This document shows positions 35,124-45,402 of a DNA stretch of 64,000 bases, in pieces (the stretch's first letter is position 1; each line of letters begins with the position of its first letter). Origin of the DNA: Melioribacteraceae bacterium (GTDB lineage Bacteria; Bacteroidota; Ignavibacteria; Ignavibacteriales; Melioribacteraceae); contig JAOADJ010000013.1 in NCBI GenBank assembly GCA_026417375.1, forward strand, positions 36,871-100,870, given 5' to 3'. Under the pieces are notes generated by a model that was given only the letters and a program-made list of their open reading frames with translations, was not told the origin of the DNA and searched no databases. The position numbers and the translations under genes were made by a program.

Positions 35124-38100
35124 TTATTTTTTCTCAATTTGTTTTAATAATTCCTCACAAGCTTTCTTAAGTTGTTCATCTTCTCCGCTTGCCATCCAAT
35201 TAACACTGTTTTCAACAATTATATCTGGTACAGCAGGCCCTAATTCCTGGTTTTTATCTGTTGATTTAGTAAACCAACCGCGGAAAGGTAAACGTACAAA
35301 TGAACCATCTATTAATTGTTTACCGCCTGTTGAAATCACCGAACCATTTGTTGGATAACCTACAAGTTTTCCGATTCCTAATGTTTTGTACGCATGTGAA
35401 AAAATTTCTGCGTTTGAATAACTGCCTTCGTTACATAATGCTATAGATGGTTTTAACCAGGCAGCAAAAACTAATCTTTCACCCGTTGGATAATAATTGC
35501 GGAATTTTAATTTGTCTTTTTCTAAATTGTTACTTGCACCACGTGGAATTGTATAAGCATGTTGTTTGTAATTTAATATTGTCATTAAATAATCTGTTGT
35601 TGAACCTCCACCATTATAGCGAACATCTATAACTAAACCATCTTTTCCATTTCCTGCAGCAGTTAATTCTCTTTCAAAATTTTCAAAGCTTGGATAATTC
35701 ATTCCCTGTATGTGAATGTATCCTAATTTCATGTTTGAATATTTATCAACAAGTTTCTTTCTGTTTGCTACCCATTCCTGATATAGAAGTTCTCTTAATT
35801 CATTTGTTGGTCGAATTGTTACTTCTCTTTCTTTTCCATCTTTTCCTTTTACAACAAGTAAAACTTTTTCATCAACTTTGTTGGTAAGATATTTATAAAA
35901 GTTTTCAGTTTGATTATATAAATTTCCATCAATTGAAATTATTATTTCACCCTCATTTAATTTACTTGTGGATTTATCCGCTGGTGAATTTGGAATAACT
36001 CTTTGTATTTTCATTCCTTCTTTAATTGGAATTAATTCAGCACCTAATAAACCAGTAGCTTCTTTCTGTGTTTCTCCTCTTTCAGCAGCTGTAAAGCCCA
36101 TATGACTTGCATTTAATTCTCCGAGCATGTTGTTAAACATATCTCTGAAATCATTTGGTGTTGATGCAATCAAACACAATTCTTCATATTTCTTTTTAAG
36201 CGTATTCCAGTTTTTTCCATGAAACTGAGGGTCGTAAAATCCATCTCGAATTGTTCTCCATGCTTCATCAAAAATTTGTTTTCTTTCTTCAGTATAATCT
36301 ATTTTCATTTTTGCAGAATAAGGAAGTGCTTCTGATTTATCTGTTTTAATTTCGAATCTTGTAAGAGAACCACCTGTCTTTGTGTAGTATAAATATTTTC
36401 CTTCTTTATCCATTAAAAGATTGTTAGGATTGCTTCCTCCTTTAGTTAATTCTTTTAAATCTTTTCCATCCCATTTAATACTGTATAAATCACGACCACC
36501 TTTTGCTGTGCTGCTATTTCCAATATAGAAAAATGTTTCACCATCTTTAGAAATAATAACATTAGATTCATCCCCTGAAAAGTTTGTTATTTGTACTAAT
36601 CTTTCATGAATGTTTTCAAAGTCAATTTTTATTTGTTTTACTTTGGGTTCATCTTTCTTTGCATCTTTAGATTTGTCATCTTTCTTTTCAGTAGAAGGAG
36701 CTGGCTCTTTTACAGGTTCTTTTTCCTCCCAATCGGATTTAGTTTTTTCCCAATCTTCTTTTTTTAACCAAACAAACCAAACATCTCTTGTAAATGATAA
36801 ACCACCAGTTATTGAATTATTACCACTTCTTGAAGAAAGAAATCCGAGCTTGCTTCCATCTGCACTCCAAAATGGATTTGAATCTCCTCGTGGATGCATT
36901 GAAACATTAACAGGTTTCTGAGAATTGTCTGAGGAATGAATATAAACTTCTTCATTGAAATATAAATCCTCCATAGAATATGCAAGCCATTTATCATCCG
37001 GACTCCATTTAACTCCATTTGGTGTAGCCCAACTATCAGTTAAAATTTTTTCATTTGAAAGTTTACCATCTTGTGATAGATCAGCAACAATTAATTGTTT
37101 AGTGTCTTTCCCTTTTATGTATGCTATTTTTTTACCATCATTTGAAATTATCGGATCGGTTTCATCTTCTTCGGTTTTTGTAATTCTAATGATTTCATGT
37201 TTTAATGATTTGAAAAGATTTGGTTGTTGCTTATCGGATGATTTTACCATAAATAATTCAAAATTATTATCATATCTGTCGGATGTGAAAATTAAAATTG
37301 TATCATTCATCCAAACAACGTTGTTATCTCTGTATGGTGAATTTGAAAGATTAACACTTCTGCTTTTTTCTTTATCTGCTTCTTTTACAAAAACTTCACC
37401 ACGAACTACAAAAGCAATATATTTTCCATTTGGAGAAATTGAATATTCATTCAAGTTATTTGTAAAAGTTTTAAACTCAGTTGGATCAAATCTATCATCA
37501 GTAGAAATTTTAATATCTACTTCTTTTGGATTTATATCAGAGGTTTTAGAGATGAAAAGATTTTTTTCTCTTTCAAAAACTAAAGTTGAGCCATCGCCTG
37601 AAACACTTAAATAACGAATTGAATGATCTTTATAGTTTGTTAATTGTTCAGGTTTTCCAATTGTTTTACCATTATCATCAATTTTAATCTTGTAGATATT
37701 ATATTTTCCTGAATTTGAACTTAAAAAGAATAATGTTCTTGAATCACTCCATTGAGGATTTATATCATTAGTTTCAAAATTAACAAGCTTAGAATAAGTT
37801 TTTGTTTTTGTATCGAATAGCCAAATATCTCTATTAGAAGGACCACGATATTCTTCCCGGAAAACAGGATTAATATCGCCACGAACAAAAGCAATAAATC
37901 TTCCATCGGGAGAAGCAACTGGTTCAAAACCAACAGCATCAAGAATTCTGAATTCTGTACCTCCGTTTGAAGAAATTGAATAAACTTCTGATGGTCTTTC
38001 AATTTGATTAAACTCTCTGTTTGTTGAAAATAAAATGTCATTATCATTTGTCCATGAAGAAATATTATCCTGAGCTGAATGATAAGTTAATCTTTTAGGT

Positions 38101-38390
38101 GTTCCACCTTCAGTTGGTAAAACAAAAATGTCATTATTTCCGTAACGATTACCACTGAAAGCGATTTGTTTTCCATCAGGAGAAAATTTAGGATAAGCTT
38201 CATAAGCTTCGTGAATAGTTAAACGAGTTGCTTTACCTCCGGTTGATGGAACAGTCCAAATATCACCCTGATAAGAAAATGTAATTAATGAACCATTATT
38301 ATTTAAAGAAGGAAATCTTAAAAGTAAATCATTTTGAGCATTTGAAACAGTAATGAAAGTAATAATTAAAAGAAGAAAATACTTTTTCAT
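35124..38390 (-). CDS. Tricorn-like S41 protease, full length
   Basis: The 1088-residue protein has a signal peptide (about 18 residues, TVSNAQ), then beta-propeller repeats (FSPDGKQIAFSG, ASPDGRFIAFVRG, WSPDDKWLAYSM), a Lys/Glu/Pro-rich insert at about 575-610, a helical C1 region (EAWRTIRDGFYDPQFHGKNW), a PDZ domain (about 790-860, with GAELIPIKEGMKIQRVIPNSPA in two parts) and the C-terminal S41 domain (LVIDVRYNGGG and NEGSYSNAEIFSHAYKTLGI, with the candidate serine at about 990-992). Tricorn hydrolyses peptides; this form is exported. It is paralogous to the gene at the left edge. The gene downstream is the ferredoxin but an 80-base gap separates them. Confidence 0.93.
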   Translation of the reverse strand: MKKYFLLLIITFITVSNAQNDLLLRFPSLNNNGSLITFSYQGDIWTVPSTGGKATRLTIHEAYEAYPKFSPDGKQIAFSGNRYGNNDIFVLPTEGGTPKRLTYHSAQDNISSWTNDNDILFSTNREFNQIERPSEVYSISSNGGTEFRILDAVGFEPVASPDGRFIAFVRGDINPVFREEYRGPSNRDIWLFDTKTKTYSKLVNFETNDINPQWSDSRTLFFLSSNSGKYNIYKIKIDDNGKTIGKPEQLTNYKDHSIRYLSVSGDGSTLVFEREKNLFISKTSDINPKEVDIKISTDDRFDPTEFKTFTNNLNEYSISPNGKYIAFVVRGEVFVKEADKEKSRSVNLSNSPYRDNNVVWMNDTILIFTSDRYDNNFELFMVKSSDKQQPNLFKSLKHEIIRITKTEEDETDPIISNDGKKIAYIKGKDTKQLIVADLSQDGKLSNEKILTDSWATPNGVKWSPDDKWLAYSMEDLYFNEEVYIHSSDNSQKPVNVSMHPRGDSNPFWSADGSKLGFLSSRSGNNSITGGLSFTRDVWFVWLKKEDWEKTKSDWEEKEPVKEPAPSTEKKDDKSKDAKKDEPKVKQIKIDFENIHERLVQITNFSGDESNVIISKDGETFFYIGNSSTAKGGRDLYSIKWDGKDLKELTKGGSNPNNLLMDKEGKYLYYTKTGGSLTRFEIKTDKSEALPYSAKMKIDYTEERKQIFDEAWRTIRDGFYDPQFHGKNWNTLKKKYEELCLIASTPNDFRDMFNNMLGELNASHMGFTAAERGETQKEATGLLGAELIPIKEGMKIQRVIPNSPADKSTSKLNEGEIIISIDGNLYNQTENFYKYLTNKVDEKVLLVVKGKDGKEREVTIRPTNELRELLYQEWVANRKKLVDKYSNMKLGYIHIQGMNYPSFENFERELTAAGNGKDGLVIDVRYNGGGSTTDYLMTILNYKQHAYTIPRGASNNLEKDKLKFRNYYPTGERLVFAAWLKPSIALCNEGSYSNAEIFSHAYKTLGIGKLVGYPTNGSVISTGGKQLIDGSFVRLPFRGWFTKSTDKNQELGPAVPDIIVENSVNWMASGEDEQLKKACEELLKQIEKK

Positions 38391-38430
38391 GTTGAATATC
38401 CTTTATTTTTCTAACTAAGTTGAATTAAAG

Positions 38431-39768
38431 TTATAACAAATTACTTGCTAATTCTGCAAGAACAGATCTTTCACCTTTTTCCAAATTGATATGAGAATAA
38501 AGTTTTTGACCTTTAAAATGATCAATTAAATATGACAAACCATTTGATTGTGAGTCGAGATATGGATGATCTATTTGATAAATATCTCCTGTCAAAACAA
38601 TTTTTGCACCTTCGTCGGCACGTGTTATAATAGTTTTAATTTCGTGTGGAGTTAAGTTTTGTGCTTCGTCAACAATAAAATAAATTCTTTGTAAACTTCT
38701 ACCTCTTATATAACTCAGCGGTTCAATCACAAGTTTTTGTTCTTTAATCATATTGTTTATAGTTTGAAAGTTTTTATCGGTTTCAGGAAATTGATCCTGA
38801 ATTACTTTTAAATTATCCCAGAGTGGTTGCATATAAGGTGCAAGTTTACTTTCAACATCTCCTGGTAAATATCCAATATCTTTGTTACTTAAAGGAACAA
38901 CAGGACGAGCAATATAAATTTGACGATATAATTTTCTTATCTGCAAAGCTGCAGCAAGTGCAAGTAAAGTTTTTCCAGTGCCTGCTTTTCCTGTAATTGT
39001 AACCAATGGAATATCCGGATTCAAAAGTGCATCAACTGCAAACGTCTGTTCTGCATTTCTCGGTTTAATTCCATATACCAGTTGTTTATCAATTTTTCTT
39101 AACGTTGAAAGATCATTAACTAAATAAGCTAAAGCACTTCTGTTTTGATTTCTTAAAATGAAATATTTATTCGGTACTAATTCAATTTTTAATTTTTTAC
39201 TTAATTTGTTGGTTGAAATTTCAAAAGGAGATTGATATAATTTTTGTAAAAGGTCATCATCAAAATTTTCAATAATATCTTTTCCGGAATAAAGTTCTTC
39301 AACATTAACTACATGATCAGTTGTATAATCTTCAGCAGGAATTCCTAATGCTTTAGCCTTCATTCTTAAATTAACATCTTTACTAACTAAAATTATTTTG
39401 TCTTTACCTTTACTAATTTTAAATGCTTCAAAAGCAGCACTTAGAACTCTGTGGTCAACATTATCTTCACGAAAAACATCATGTATTTCTTTAGATAATC
39501 CTTTTGTAATTACAATTCTTACTTTTCCTTTTCCGCGACCGAGTGAAACACCACCATTGAATATTTCATTGCCGGTAATTGAATCTAATGTTCTTGCAAA
39601 CTCACGCGCATTTAAATTGATTACTTGATTTCCTCTTTTAAAATGATCTAATTCCTCAATTACAGATAAGGGAATTATTATATTATTTTCCTGAAAATGA
39701 TGAATGCAAGTTGGATCGTGTAAAATTACGTTTGTGTCTAAAACGAAAGTTTTGGGATTTTTTTTCAT
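38431..39768 (-). CDS. PIN-PhoH fusion protein (PhoH2-like NTPase)
   Basis: The 445-residue protein joins an N-terminal PIN RNase domain (FVLDTNVILHDP with Asp 11; IIIPLSVIEELDHFKRG) with a C-terminal PhoH P-loop ATPase (TITGKAGTGKTLLALAAAL near residue 255, YIRGRSLQRIYFIVDEAQN, KIVLTGDIYQIDHPY). The family, sometimes called PhoH2 or YlaK, combines RNA helicase-like and RNase activities. Its role here is unknown, possibly RNA quality control. It sits divergently from the aldehyde dehydrogenase, with a 116-base intergenic region. Upstream of the start no clear Shine-Dalgarno is seen. Confidence 0.95.
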   Translation of the reverse strand: MKKNPKTFVLDTNVILHDPTCIHHFQENNIIIPLSVIEELDHFKRGNQVINLNAREFARTLDSITGNEIFNGGVSLGRGKGKVRIVITKGLSKEIHDVFREDNVDHRVLSAAFEAFKISKGKDKIILVSKDVNLRMKAKALGIPAEDYTTDHVVNVEELYSGKDIIENFDDDLLQKLYQSPFEISTNKLSKKLKIELVPNKYFILRNQNRSALAYLVNDLSTLRKIDKQLVYGIKPRNAEQTFAVDALLNPDIPLVTITGKAGTGKTLLALAAALQIRKLYRQIYIARPVVPLSNKDIGYLPGDVESKLAPYMQPLWDNLKVIQDQFPETDKNFQTINNMIKEQKLVIEPLSYIRGRSLQRIYFIVDEAQNLTPHEIKTIITRADEGAKIVLTGDIYQIDHPYLDSQSNGLSYLIDHFKGQKLYSHINLEKGERSVLAELASNLL

Positions 39769-39884
39769 TTTAACTTTTATTTTTTGTTAGCAATATTCTA
39801 TTTAATTTCACTTTGAACTTAATAAAAATTTTGATAGAAATCTTTATCAAAAATCATTTAACAATTTATTAATGGTAATATAAA

Positions 39885-41249
39885 ATGGCGATTCAAAGTA
39901 TTAATCCGGCAACGGGTAAATTGATTAAAACATATGAATCTTTTAATGAGCAAAAAATTGATAATATTATTTCAAAATCGTTTGATGAATTCCTGCAATG
40001 GAAAAAAGTTTCATTCAGTGAAAAGAAAAAATTAATGCTCAATGCTGCAAAATATTTAAAAGGAAAAAAACAATTTCTTGGTGAAATCATCACAACAGAA
40101 ATGGGCAAACCAATTAAACAATCAATTGCCGAAATAGAAAAATGCTCGTGGGTGTGTGAATATTACGCTGAAAATGCAGAATTGATTTTAAAAAATGAAA
40201 TAATTGAAACTGATGCTTCAGAAAGTTATGTTGAATTTAATCCACTTGGAATTGTTTTAGCAGTAATGCCTTGGAATTTCCCTTTCTGGCAAGTTTTTAG
40301 ATTTGCTGCACCTGCATTAATGGCTGGGAATGTAGGTTTATTGAAACATGCTTCAAATGTACCTCAATGTTCAATTGAAATAGAAAAAGTTTTTTATGAA
40401 TCAGGATTTCCAGAATATGTTTTTAAAAACTTGCTCATAGAATCATCACAAGTAAAAAAAGTTTTAGAAAATGAAAAAGTAATGGCAGCAACTTTAACAG
40501 GAAGCGAATATGCTGGAAGCATTGTTGCTCAATCGTGTGGAAAATTAATTAAGAAAACAGTTTTAGAACTTGGTGGCAGTGATCCTTTTGTAGTTCTTGA
40601 AGATGCAAACTTAATCGAAGCGGCTAAAATTGCTGTAACAGCACGTTTAATTAACAATGGTCAAAGTTGTATTGCAGCAAAAAGATTTATTGTTGTTGAA
40701 AAAATTTACGATGAGTTTGAAAAACTTTTTGTTAACGAAATGAAAAAAATTAAAGTTGGTGATCCTATGAATTATGATATTGATTTAGGACCAATTGCAA
40801 GGGAAGATTTGCTTTATGAATTACAAACGCAAATTAATAAATCTGTTGAAGCAGGAGCTACAATATTAATCGGTGGAAAAAGAATTGATAAAGAAGGTTT
40901 TTATTTTGAACCAACTATAATTTCTGATGTGAATAAATCTATGCCGGCTTATAAAGAAGAAATATTTGGACCAGTTGCAACGTTAATAAAAGCAAAAGAT
41001 GAAAATGAAGCAATTGAAATTGCAAATGATTCTGAATTTGGATTAGGCGCTTCACTTTGGACTAATAACTTAAATAAATCAAAGCAACTTGCTTCTCAAA
41101 TTCAAAGTGGTTCTGTTTTTATAAATGGAATGGTAAAATCTGATCCTCGTTTACCATTTGGTGGAATTAAAAAATCCGGTTATGGAAGAGAACTTTCACA
41201 TTATGGTATTAAAGAATTTGTAAATATTAAATCGGTTTGGATTAAATAA
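39885..41249 (+). CDS. NAD(P)-dependent aldehyde dehydrogenase (succinate-semialdehyde type)
   Basis: The 454-residue enzyme has the aldehyde dehydrogenase landmarks: VMPWNFPFWQVFRFAAPALM, LTGSEYAGSIVAQSCG, KKTVLELGGSDPFVVLE with the general base Glu, and the nucleophile Cys 262 in NNGQSCIAAKRF. DPRLPFGGIKKSGYGREL near the end is typical of the GabD/YneI-like succinate-semialdehyde dehydrogenases. It oxidises an aldehyde to the acid, with NAD or NADP. It starts a plus-strand run with the OmdA-type gene 11 bases behind, separated by GAGGTG. Substrate assignment is by family resemblance. Confidence 0.92.
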   Translation: MAIQSINPATGKLIKTYESFNEQKIDNIISKSFDEFLQWKKVSFSEKKKLMLNAAKYLKGKKQFLGEIITTEMGKPIKQSIAEIEKCSWVCEYYAENAELILKNEIIETDASESYVEFNPLGIVLAVMPWNFPFWQVFRFAAPALMAGNVGLLKHASNVPQCSIEIEKVFYESGFPEYVFKNLLIESSQVKKVLENEKVMAATLTGSEYAGSIVAQSCGKLIKKTVLELGGSDPFVVLEDANLIEAAKIAVTARLINNGQSCIAAKRFIVVEKIYDEFEKLFVNEMKKIKVGDPMNYDIDLGPIAREDLLYELQTQINKSVEAGATILIGGKRIDKEGFYFEPTIISDVNKSMPAYKEEIFGPVATLIKAKDENEAIEIANDSEFGLGASLWTNNLNKSKQLASQIQSGSVFINGMVKSDPRLPFGGIKKSGYGRELSHYGIKEFVNIKSVWIK

Positions 41250-41259
41250 GAGGTGTTTA

Positions 41260-41871
41260 ATGTCAAACAAAGATCCGCGTATTGATAAATTTATTGCTAA
41301 TGCAAATGATTTTGCAAAACCAATTTTAGAACATTTTCGTGAATTGGTACATAAGACTCATCCAGAAATTTCAGAAACTTTAAAGTGGGGAATGCCAGCT
41401 TTTGAGTATAAAGGAACAATTTGCATGATGGCCGCATTTAAAAATCATTGTGCCATAATTTTTCCAAAAGCAGAATTAATGAAAGATAAATCTTTAATTG
41501 AAAATGCAAAATCCGAAGAAGCTATGGGGCATTTGAGAAAAATTACTTCTTTAAAAGATTTACCAAGTGATAAAAAATTAAAATCATATATAAAAGAATC
41601 AATCAGACTTAATGAAACGGGAATAAAAGTTCCATCAAAAAAGAAAGTTGAAAAAAAGGAAATAGTAATTCCCGATTATTTTATTAAAGAATTAAAAAAG
41701 AATAAGAAAGCATTTCAAATATTTAATGATTTTTCTTTTTCGCACCAAAAAGAATATATAGATTGGATAACAGATGCTAAAAAGGAAGAAACAAGAAATA
41801 AAAGAATTAAAACAGCAATAGAATGGATTTCAGAAGGAAAAAGTAGAAACTGGAAATACGAAAAATGTTAA
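41260..41871 (+). CDS. YdeI/OmdA family protein with DUF1801-like domain
   Basis: The 203-residue protein has an N-terminal DUF1801 (YdhG/frataxin-like) domain: FRELVHKTHPEISETLKWG, MPAFEYKGTICMMAAFK and HCAIIFPK. A C-terminal OmdA (bacteriocin-protection) domain follows: IPDYFIKELKKNKKAFQIF, SFSHQKEYIDWITDAKKEET and R...I.TAIEWISEGK. Proteins with this pair are widespread and poorly characterised; a role in stress resistance has been suggested for homologues. It follows the dehydrogenase closely but no functional link is evident. Confidence 0.9.
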   Translation: MSNKDPRIDKFIANANDFAKPILEHFRELVHKTHPEISETLKWGMPAFEYKGTICMMAAFKNHCAIIFPKAELMKDKSLIENAKSEEAMGHLRKITSLKDLPSDKKLKSYIKESIRLNETGIKVPSKKKVEKKEIVIPDYFIKELKKNKKAFQIFNDFSFSHQKEYIDWITDAKKEETRNKRIKTAIEWISEGKSRNWKYEKC

Positions 41872-41908
41872 ATCAGAAATTATTTTATAACTTAATAAGC
41901 TAATCAAG

Positions 41909-44728
41909 ATGAAAAAATTATTAATATTAATTTTATTTGCTTTTAATTTATTTGCACAGGAAATAATAGAAAAAGAAAATAAATTTTATTTATCAAATAC
42001 TCTGGTTATTAAATTCAGAGAAAATGTTGAGATAAATCAATTCAAAAATTCATTGTCGAAAAAAGTAATAAGTAATGTAATATTTAACGAGGTAAAACCA
42101 ATTTTCCCATCAACTCAACTTCAAAAAAGTTCATTAGAAAAAAATATCGAAAGAATTTATTTAGCAACTTATAACTCGAAAGAAGATCCTCTTGAATTAT
42201 CAAAAAAAATATCAAAATCAAAATTAATTGAATATGCAGAACCAAAATACATTCATAAAGTTGTTCAATTTGCTCCGAATGATTCTTTAATAAATTTTCA
42301 AGGAAATTTATATAAAATAAATGCACTACAAGCGTGGGATTATACTAAAGGAGATTCTTCAGTAATAATTGCAATAGTTGATACAGGAGTAGATTGGGAT
42401 CATCCAGATTTATACGGAAACATATACAAAAAAAATGATGGAAAAATTTTAGGAATAGATTTAGGTGGAAATAATGGAACACCTGATGACGATCCAAGAG
42501 AAGATCCGGCTCCAAATAATGTAAATGCTTTTCATGGAACTCACGTAGCAGGAATTGCAAGTGCTGTTTCAAATAATAAAACAGGAATTGCTTCAATCGG
42601 TTATAATTGTTCATTAATGCCAGTAAAAGTTTCAAGAAACGATAAAAGAGATGCAAACGGCTATCCTTATGTTTATTATGGAGCTGAAGGAATTAAATGG
42701 GCTGCCGATAATGGAGCAAAAATTATAAATTGTAGTTGGGGAAGTAATAGTCAATCTCAATTTGAACAAGAAGTAATTAATTATGCAACATCAAAAGGAT
42801 GTTTAATTATTGCTGCAGCCGGAAACGATGGATTATTAACAGATTTTTACCCGGCAAGCTATAAAAATGTTTTGTCAGTTGTTTGGAGCGATATTAACGA
42901 TGTAAAAAATTCCAAAGGTAATTATGGTTACAATGCTGATGTTTTAGCTCCGGGAACATTTATACTTTCAACATGGCCTAAAAATTCTCCTATTAATAAT
43001 TTGTATAATATGATAAGTGGTTCATCAATGGCTGCACCATTAGTTTCTGGTCTTGCAGGTTTAGTTGCTTCAAAATTTAAAAATTATAATGCACAGCAAA
43101 TTGGAGAACAAATAAGATCTACTTGTGATGATGTTTCTTCAACAAATGATCCTGACAAAAAATATTTAATTGGCAAAGGAAGAATTAATGCCTTATCTGC
43201 AGTTAGTAGAAATGATGCTGTATCTGTCCGTGCAACAAATTTAACTTTTGTAGAAAAAGGAAATGGTAACGGACTTTTCGAAAAAAATGAAACAATTGAT
43301 GTTAAAATAAAACTCACCAATTTTCTTTCATCAGTAAATAATTTAACAGTAAAACTTGAATGCAACGATAATTCAGTTACAATCAACGAACAATCAAAAC
43401 AAATTGTTATTTCATCACTGCAAACATTACAGGTTGATTCTTCAAATGTTTTATTTTCATTTACTGTTCTACCTAATTCACTATATAATCATACAGTAAA
43501 ATTTTTGTTGAAATATTCAGCAACAAATTATGATGACTATCAATGGTTTAGTGTTCGAATTAATCCAACGTACGAAACAATGAGTGCCAATAAAATTGAA
43601 TTAAGTATAACAAGTAAAGGTGCATTTGCATTTAATGATTATCCAAATAACACAGAAGGAGTTGGATTTAAATATGAAGGTGGGGATAACTTAATGTTCG
43701 AAGGTGCTTTTATGTATGGTGTTTCTGAATCTAAAGTTATGGATGCAGCAAGAGCTTTACAAATTCAATCAACCGATTTTAATATGATTAAACCAGTAGC
43801 AATATCAAATGAATTCGCTTATCAAAAAGCAGAAACAATTTTTAATGACGATGGTGCTGGCAATAATAAACTTGGAATTGAAACTAAACAAACAACATAT
43901 AGTTTCAGGACTCCACCAAATGATAAATTTATAATCGTTGAATATTTATTAACAAATAATTCATCAAACGATTTAAATAATTTATATACTGGTTTGTTTT
44001 TCGATTGGGATATGCCGGCAGAAAATCCCGTTGTTGATACTACTGCGTATGATTATGCATTTAATTTTGGTTATGCAAAGCATAAAGATTTAAAAATACT
44101 AAATACAATAGTTGCTTCAGCATTAATTTCTTCTGCTAATTATAACTATTATCCAATAGATAATGCTGCAACAAGTGGAGATGTTCGTTTATTTGATAGT
44201 GATGAATTTACCGACAAAGAAAAATGGATCACATTATCAAGTGGAATAGTAAATAAAAATGTTGGATATGCAGATGTATCGTTTGTTGTAAGCGGCGGTC
44301 CTTTTTTTATTAAAGCGAAAAATTTTCTTAGAGTAGCTTTTGTAATTGCTGCAGACACTTCTTACAAAGAATTACAAAAAAGTATTGTTCAAAGCAGAAA
44401 AAAATATTTAGAAATAATTAGTAATATTGAAGAAAGTAACCTTTTACCAACGGAGTTCATACTTTATCAAAATTATCCAAATCCATTTAATCCATCAACT
44501 TCAATAAAATATTCAATTCCACATAAAGAAAAAGAAACTTATGTATCATTAAAAATTTATGATTTACTTGGTAATGAAATAGCAACGCTTGTAAATGAAT
44601 ATCAAAAACCAGGAACATATAATTATCAATTTTCAGTAAATAATTTTAAACTCTCTTCAGGGGTTTATTTTTACAGACTTCAAACAAATAATTTTGTTCA
44701 AACAAAAAAAATGGTAATAATAAAATGA
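41909..44728 (+). CDS. Subtilisin-like (S8) serine protease with type IX secretion sorting domain
   Basis: The 939-residue protein has a signal peptide (to about residue 17, NLFAQ), a pro-region (about 20-125), and an S8 catalytic domain with Asp 158 (IVDTGVDWDHPDL), His 209 (FHGTHVAGIAS), oxyanion Asn 306 (AAAGNDG) and Ser 373 (ISGSSMAAPLVSG). A large beta-rich middle (about 440-845) is followed by a C-terminal type A sorting domain starting PTEFILYQNYPNPFNPSTSI and ending KKMVIIK. That signature, with QNYPNPFNP, sends proteins through the type IX system to the cell surface in Bacteroidota and Ignavibacteriota. It is therefore an exported or surface protease. Its stop overlaps the next ATG (ATGA at 44725-44728). 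Confidence 0.95.
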   Translation: MKKLLILILFAFNLFAQEIIEKENKFYLSNTLVIKFRENVEINQFKNSLSKKVISNVIFNEVKPIFPSTQLQKSSLEKNIERIYLATYNSKEDPLELSKKISKSKLIEYAEPKYIHKVVQFAPNDSLINFQGNLYKINALQAWDYTKGDSSVIIAIVDTGVDWDHPDLYGNIYKKNDGKILGIDLGGNNGTPDDDPREDPAPNNVNAFHGTHVAGIASAVSNNKTGIASIGYNCSLMPVKVSRNDKRDANGYPYVYYGAEGIKWAADNGAKIINCSWGSNSQSQFEQEVINYATSKGCLIIAAAGNDGLLTDFYPASYKNVLSVVWSDINDVKNSKGNYGYNADVLAPGTFILSTWPKNSPINNLYNMISGSSMAAPLVSGLAGLVASKFKNYNAQQIGEQIRSTCDDVSSTNDPDKKYLIGKGRINALSAVSRNDAVSVRATNLTFVEKGNGNGLFEKNETIDVKIKLTNFLSSVNNLTVKLECNDNSVTINEQSKQIVISSLQTLQVDSSNVLFSFTVLPNSLYNHTVKFLLKYSATNYDDYQWFSVRINPTYETMSANKIELSITSKGAFAFNDYPNNTEGVGFKYEGGDNLMFEGAFMYGVSESKVMDAARALQIQSTDFNMIKPVAISNEFAYQKAETIFNDDGAGNNKLGIETKQTTYSFRTPPNDKFIIVEYLLTNNSSNDLNNLYTGLFFDWDMPAENPVVDTTAYDYAFNFGYAKHKDLKILNTIVASALISSANYNYYPIDNAATSGDVRLFDSDEFTDKEKWITLSSGIVNKNVGYADVSFVVSGGPFFIKAKNFLRVAFVIAADTSYKELQKSIVQSRKKYLEIISNIEESNLLPTEFILYQNYPNPFNPSTSIKYSIPHKEKETYVSLKIYDLLGNEIATLVNEYQKPGTYNYQFSVNNFKLSSGVYFYRLQTNNFVQTKKMVIIK

Positions 44729-45402
44729 CTTCTAAAGAAATAATTTCAATATTAAAGAAAAATGGAAGTGAATATAATCGTCAGGGAATGAAAAGGTATG
44801 GAATTAATGTCGATAAAGCTTTTGGAATTTCTGTAACCAATTTAAGAAAACTTGCAAAGCAAATTGGAAAAAATCATGATCTTGCAATTGAATTATGGGA
44901 AACTGGTTATCATGAAGCAAGACATTTAGCAAGTATGATTGCAGTTCCCAAACTTGTTACAAAATCATTAATGAATAAATGGGTGAAAGATTTTAATTCA
45001 TGGGATATATGTGATGGAACGTGTAGTAATTTATTTTGCAAAACACCTTATGCTGTTGATAAAATTTTCGAATGGAGTAAAAGTAATAAAGAATTTGTTC
45101 GAAGAACTGCATTTTCATTAATTGCATATTTAGCAGTGCACGATAAAAAAAGGAACGACGAAGATTTTCTTTTATTTTTTGAGTTAATTAAAAAATATTC
45201 AACTGATGAACGAAATTTTGTAAAAAAAGCAGTTAATTGGTCTTTACGCCAAATTGGTAAAAGAAGTAGATCTTTAAATGAAAAAGCAATTCAACTTGCT
45301 GAAGATATAAAACAAATTGATTCCAGATCTGCAAAGTGGATTGCAAATGATGCAATAAAAGAATTAAAAAATCCTAAAACTTTAGCAAGAATTAAAAATT
45401 AA
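44725..45402 (+). CDS. DNA alkylation repair protein (AlkD-like)
   Basis: The 225-residue protein has the HEAT-like helical repeats of AlkD: YGINVDKAFGISVTNLRKLAK, LWETGYHEARHLASMIA, the core WVKDFNSWDICDGTCSNLF and KKAVNWSLRQIGKRS. AlkD-type glycosylases remove bulky or cationic alkylated bases such as N7-methylguanine without flipping. The conserved Trp and Asp of the active region are present in NSWDICD and NWSLRQIG. It is coupled to the protease gene by a 4-base overlap, probably only packing, and converges on the small minus gene at 45399. Confidence 0.92.
   Translation: MTSKEIISILKKNGSEYNRQGMKRYGINVDKAFGISVTNLRKLAKQIGKNHDLAIELWETGYHEARHLASMIAVPKLVTKSLMNKWVKDFNSWDICDGTCSNLFCKTPYAVDKIFEWSKSNKEFVRRTAFSLIAYLAVHDKKRNDEDFLLFFELIKKYSTDERNFVKKAVNWSLRQIGKRSRSLNEKAIQLAEDIKQIDSRSAKWIANDAIKELKNPKTLARIKN

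Noticed and set aside
36955..37614. 219-codon open frame on the plus strand, antisense to the tricorn-like gene
   Set aside because: It lies wholly inside the 35124-38390 coding sequence, has low-complexity Ser/Leu/Phe-rich composition typical of an antisense frame and shows no domain.
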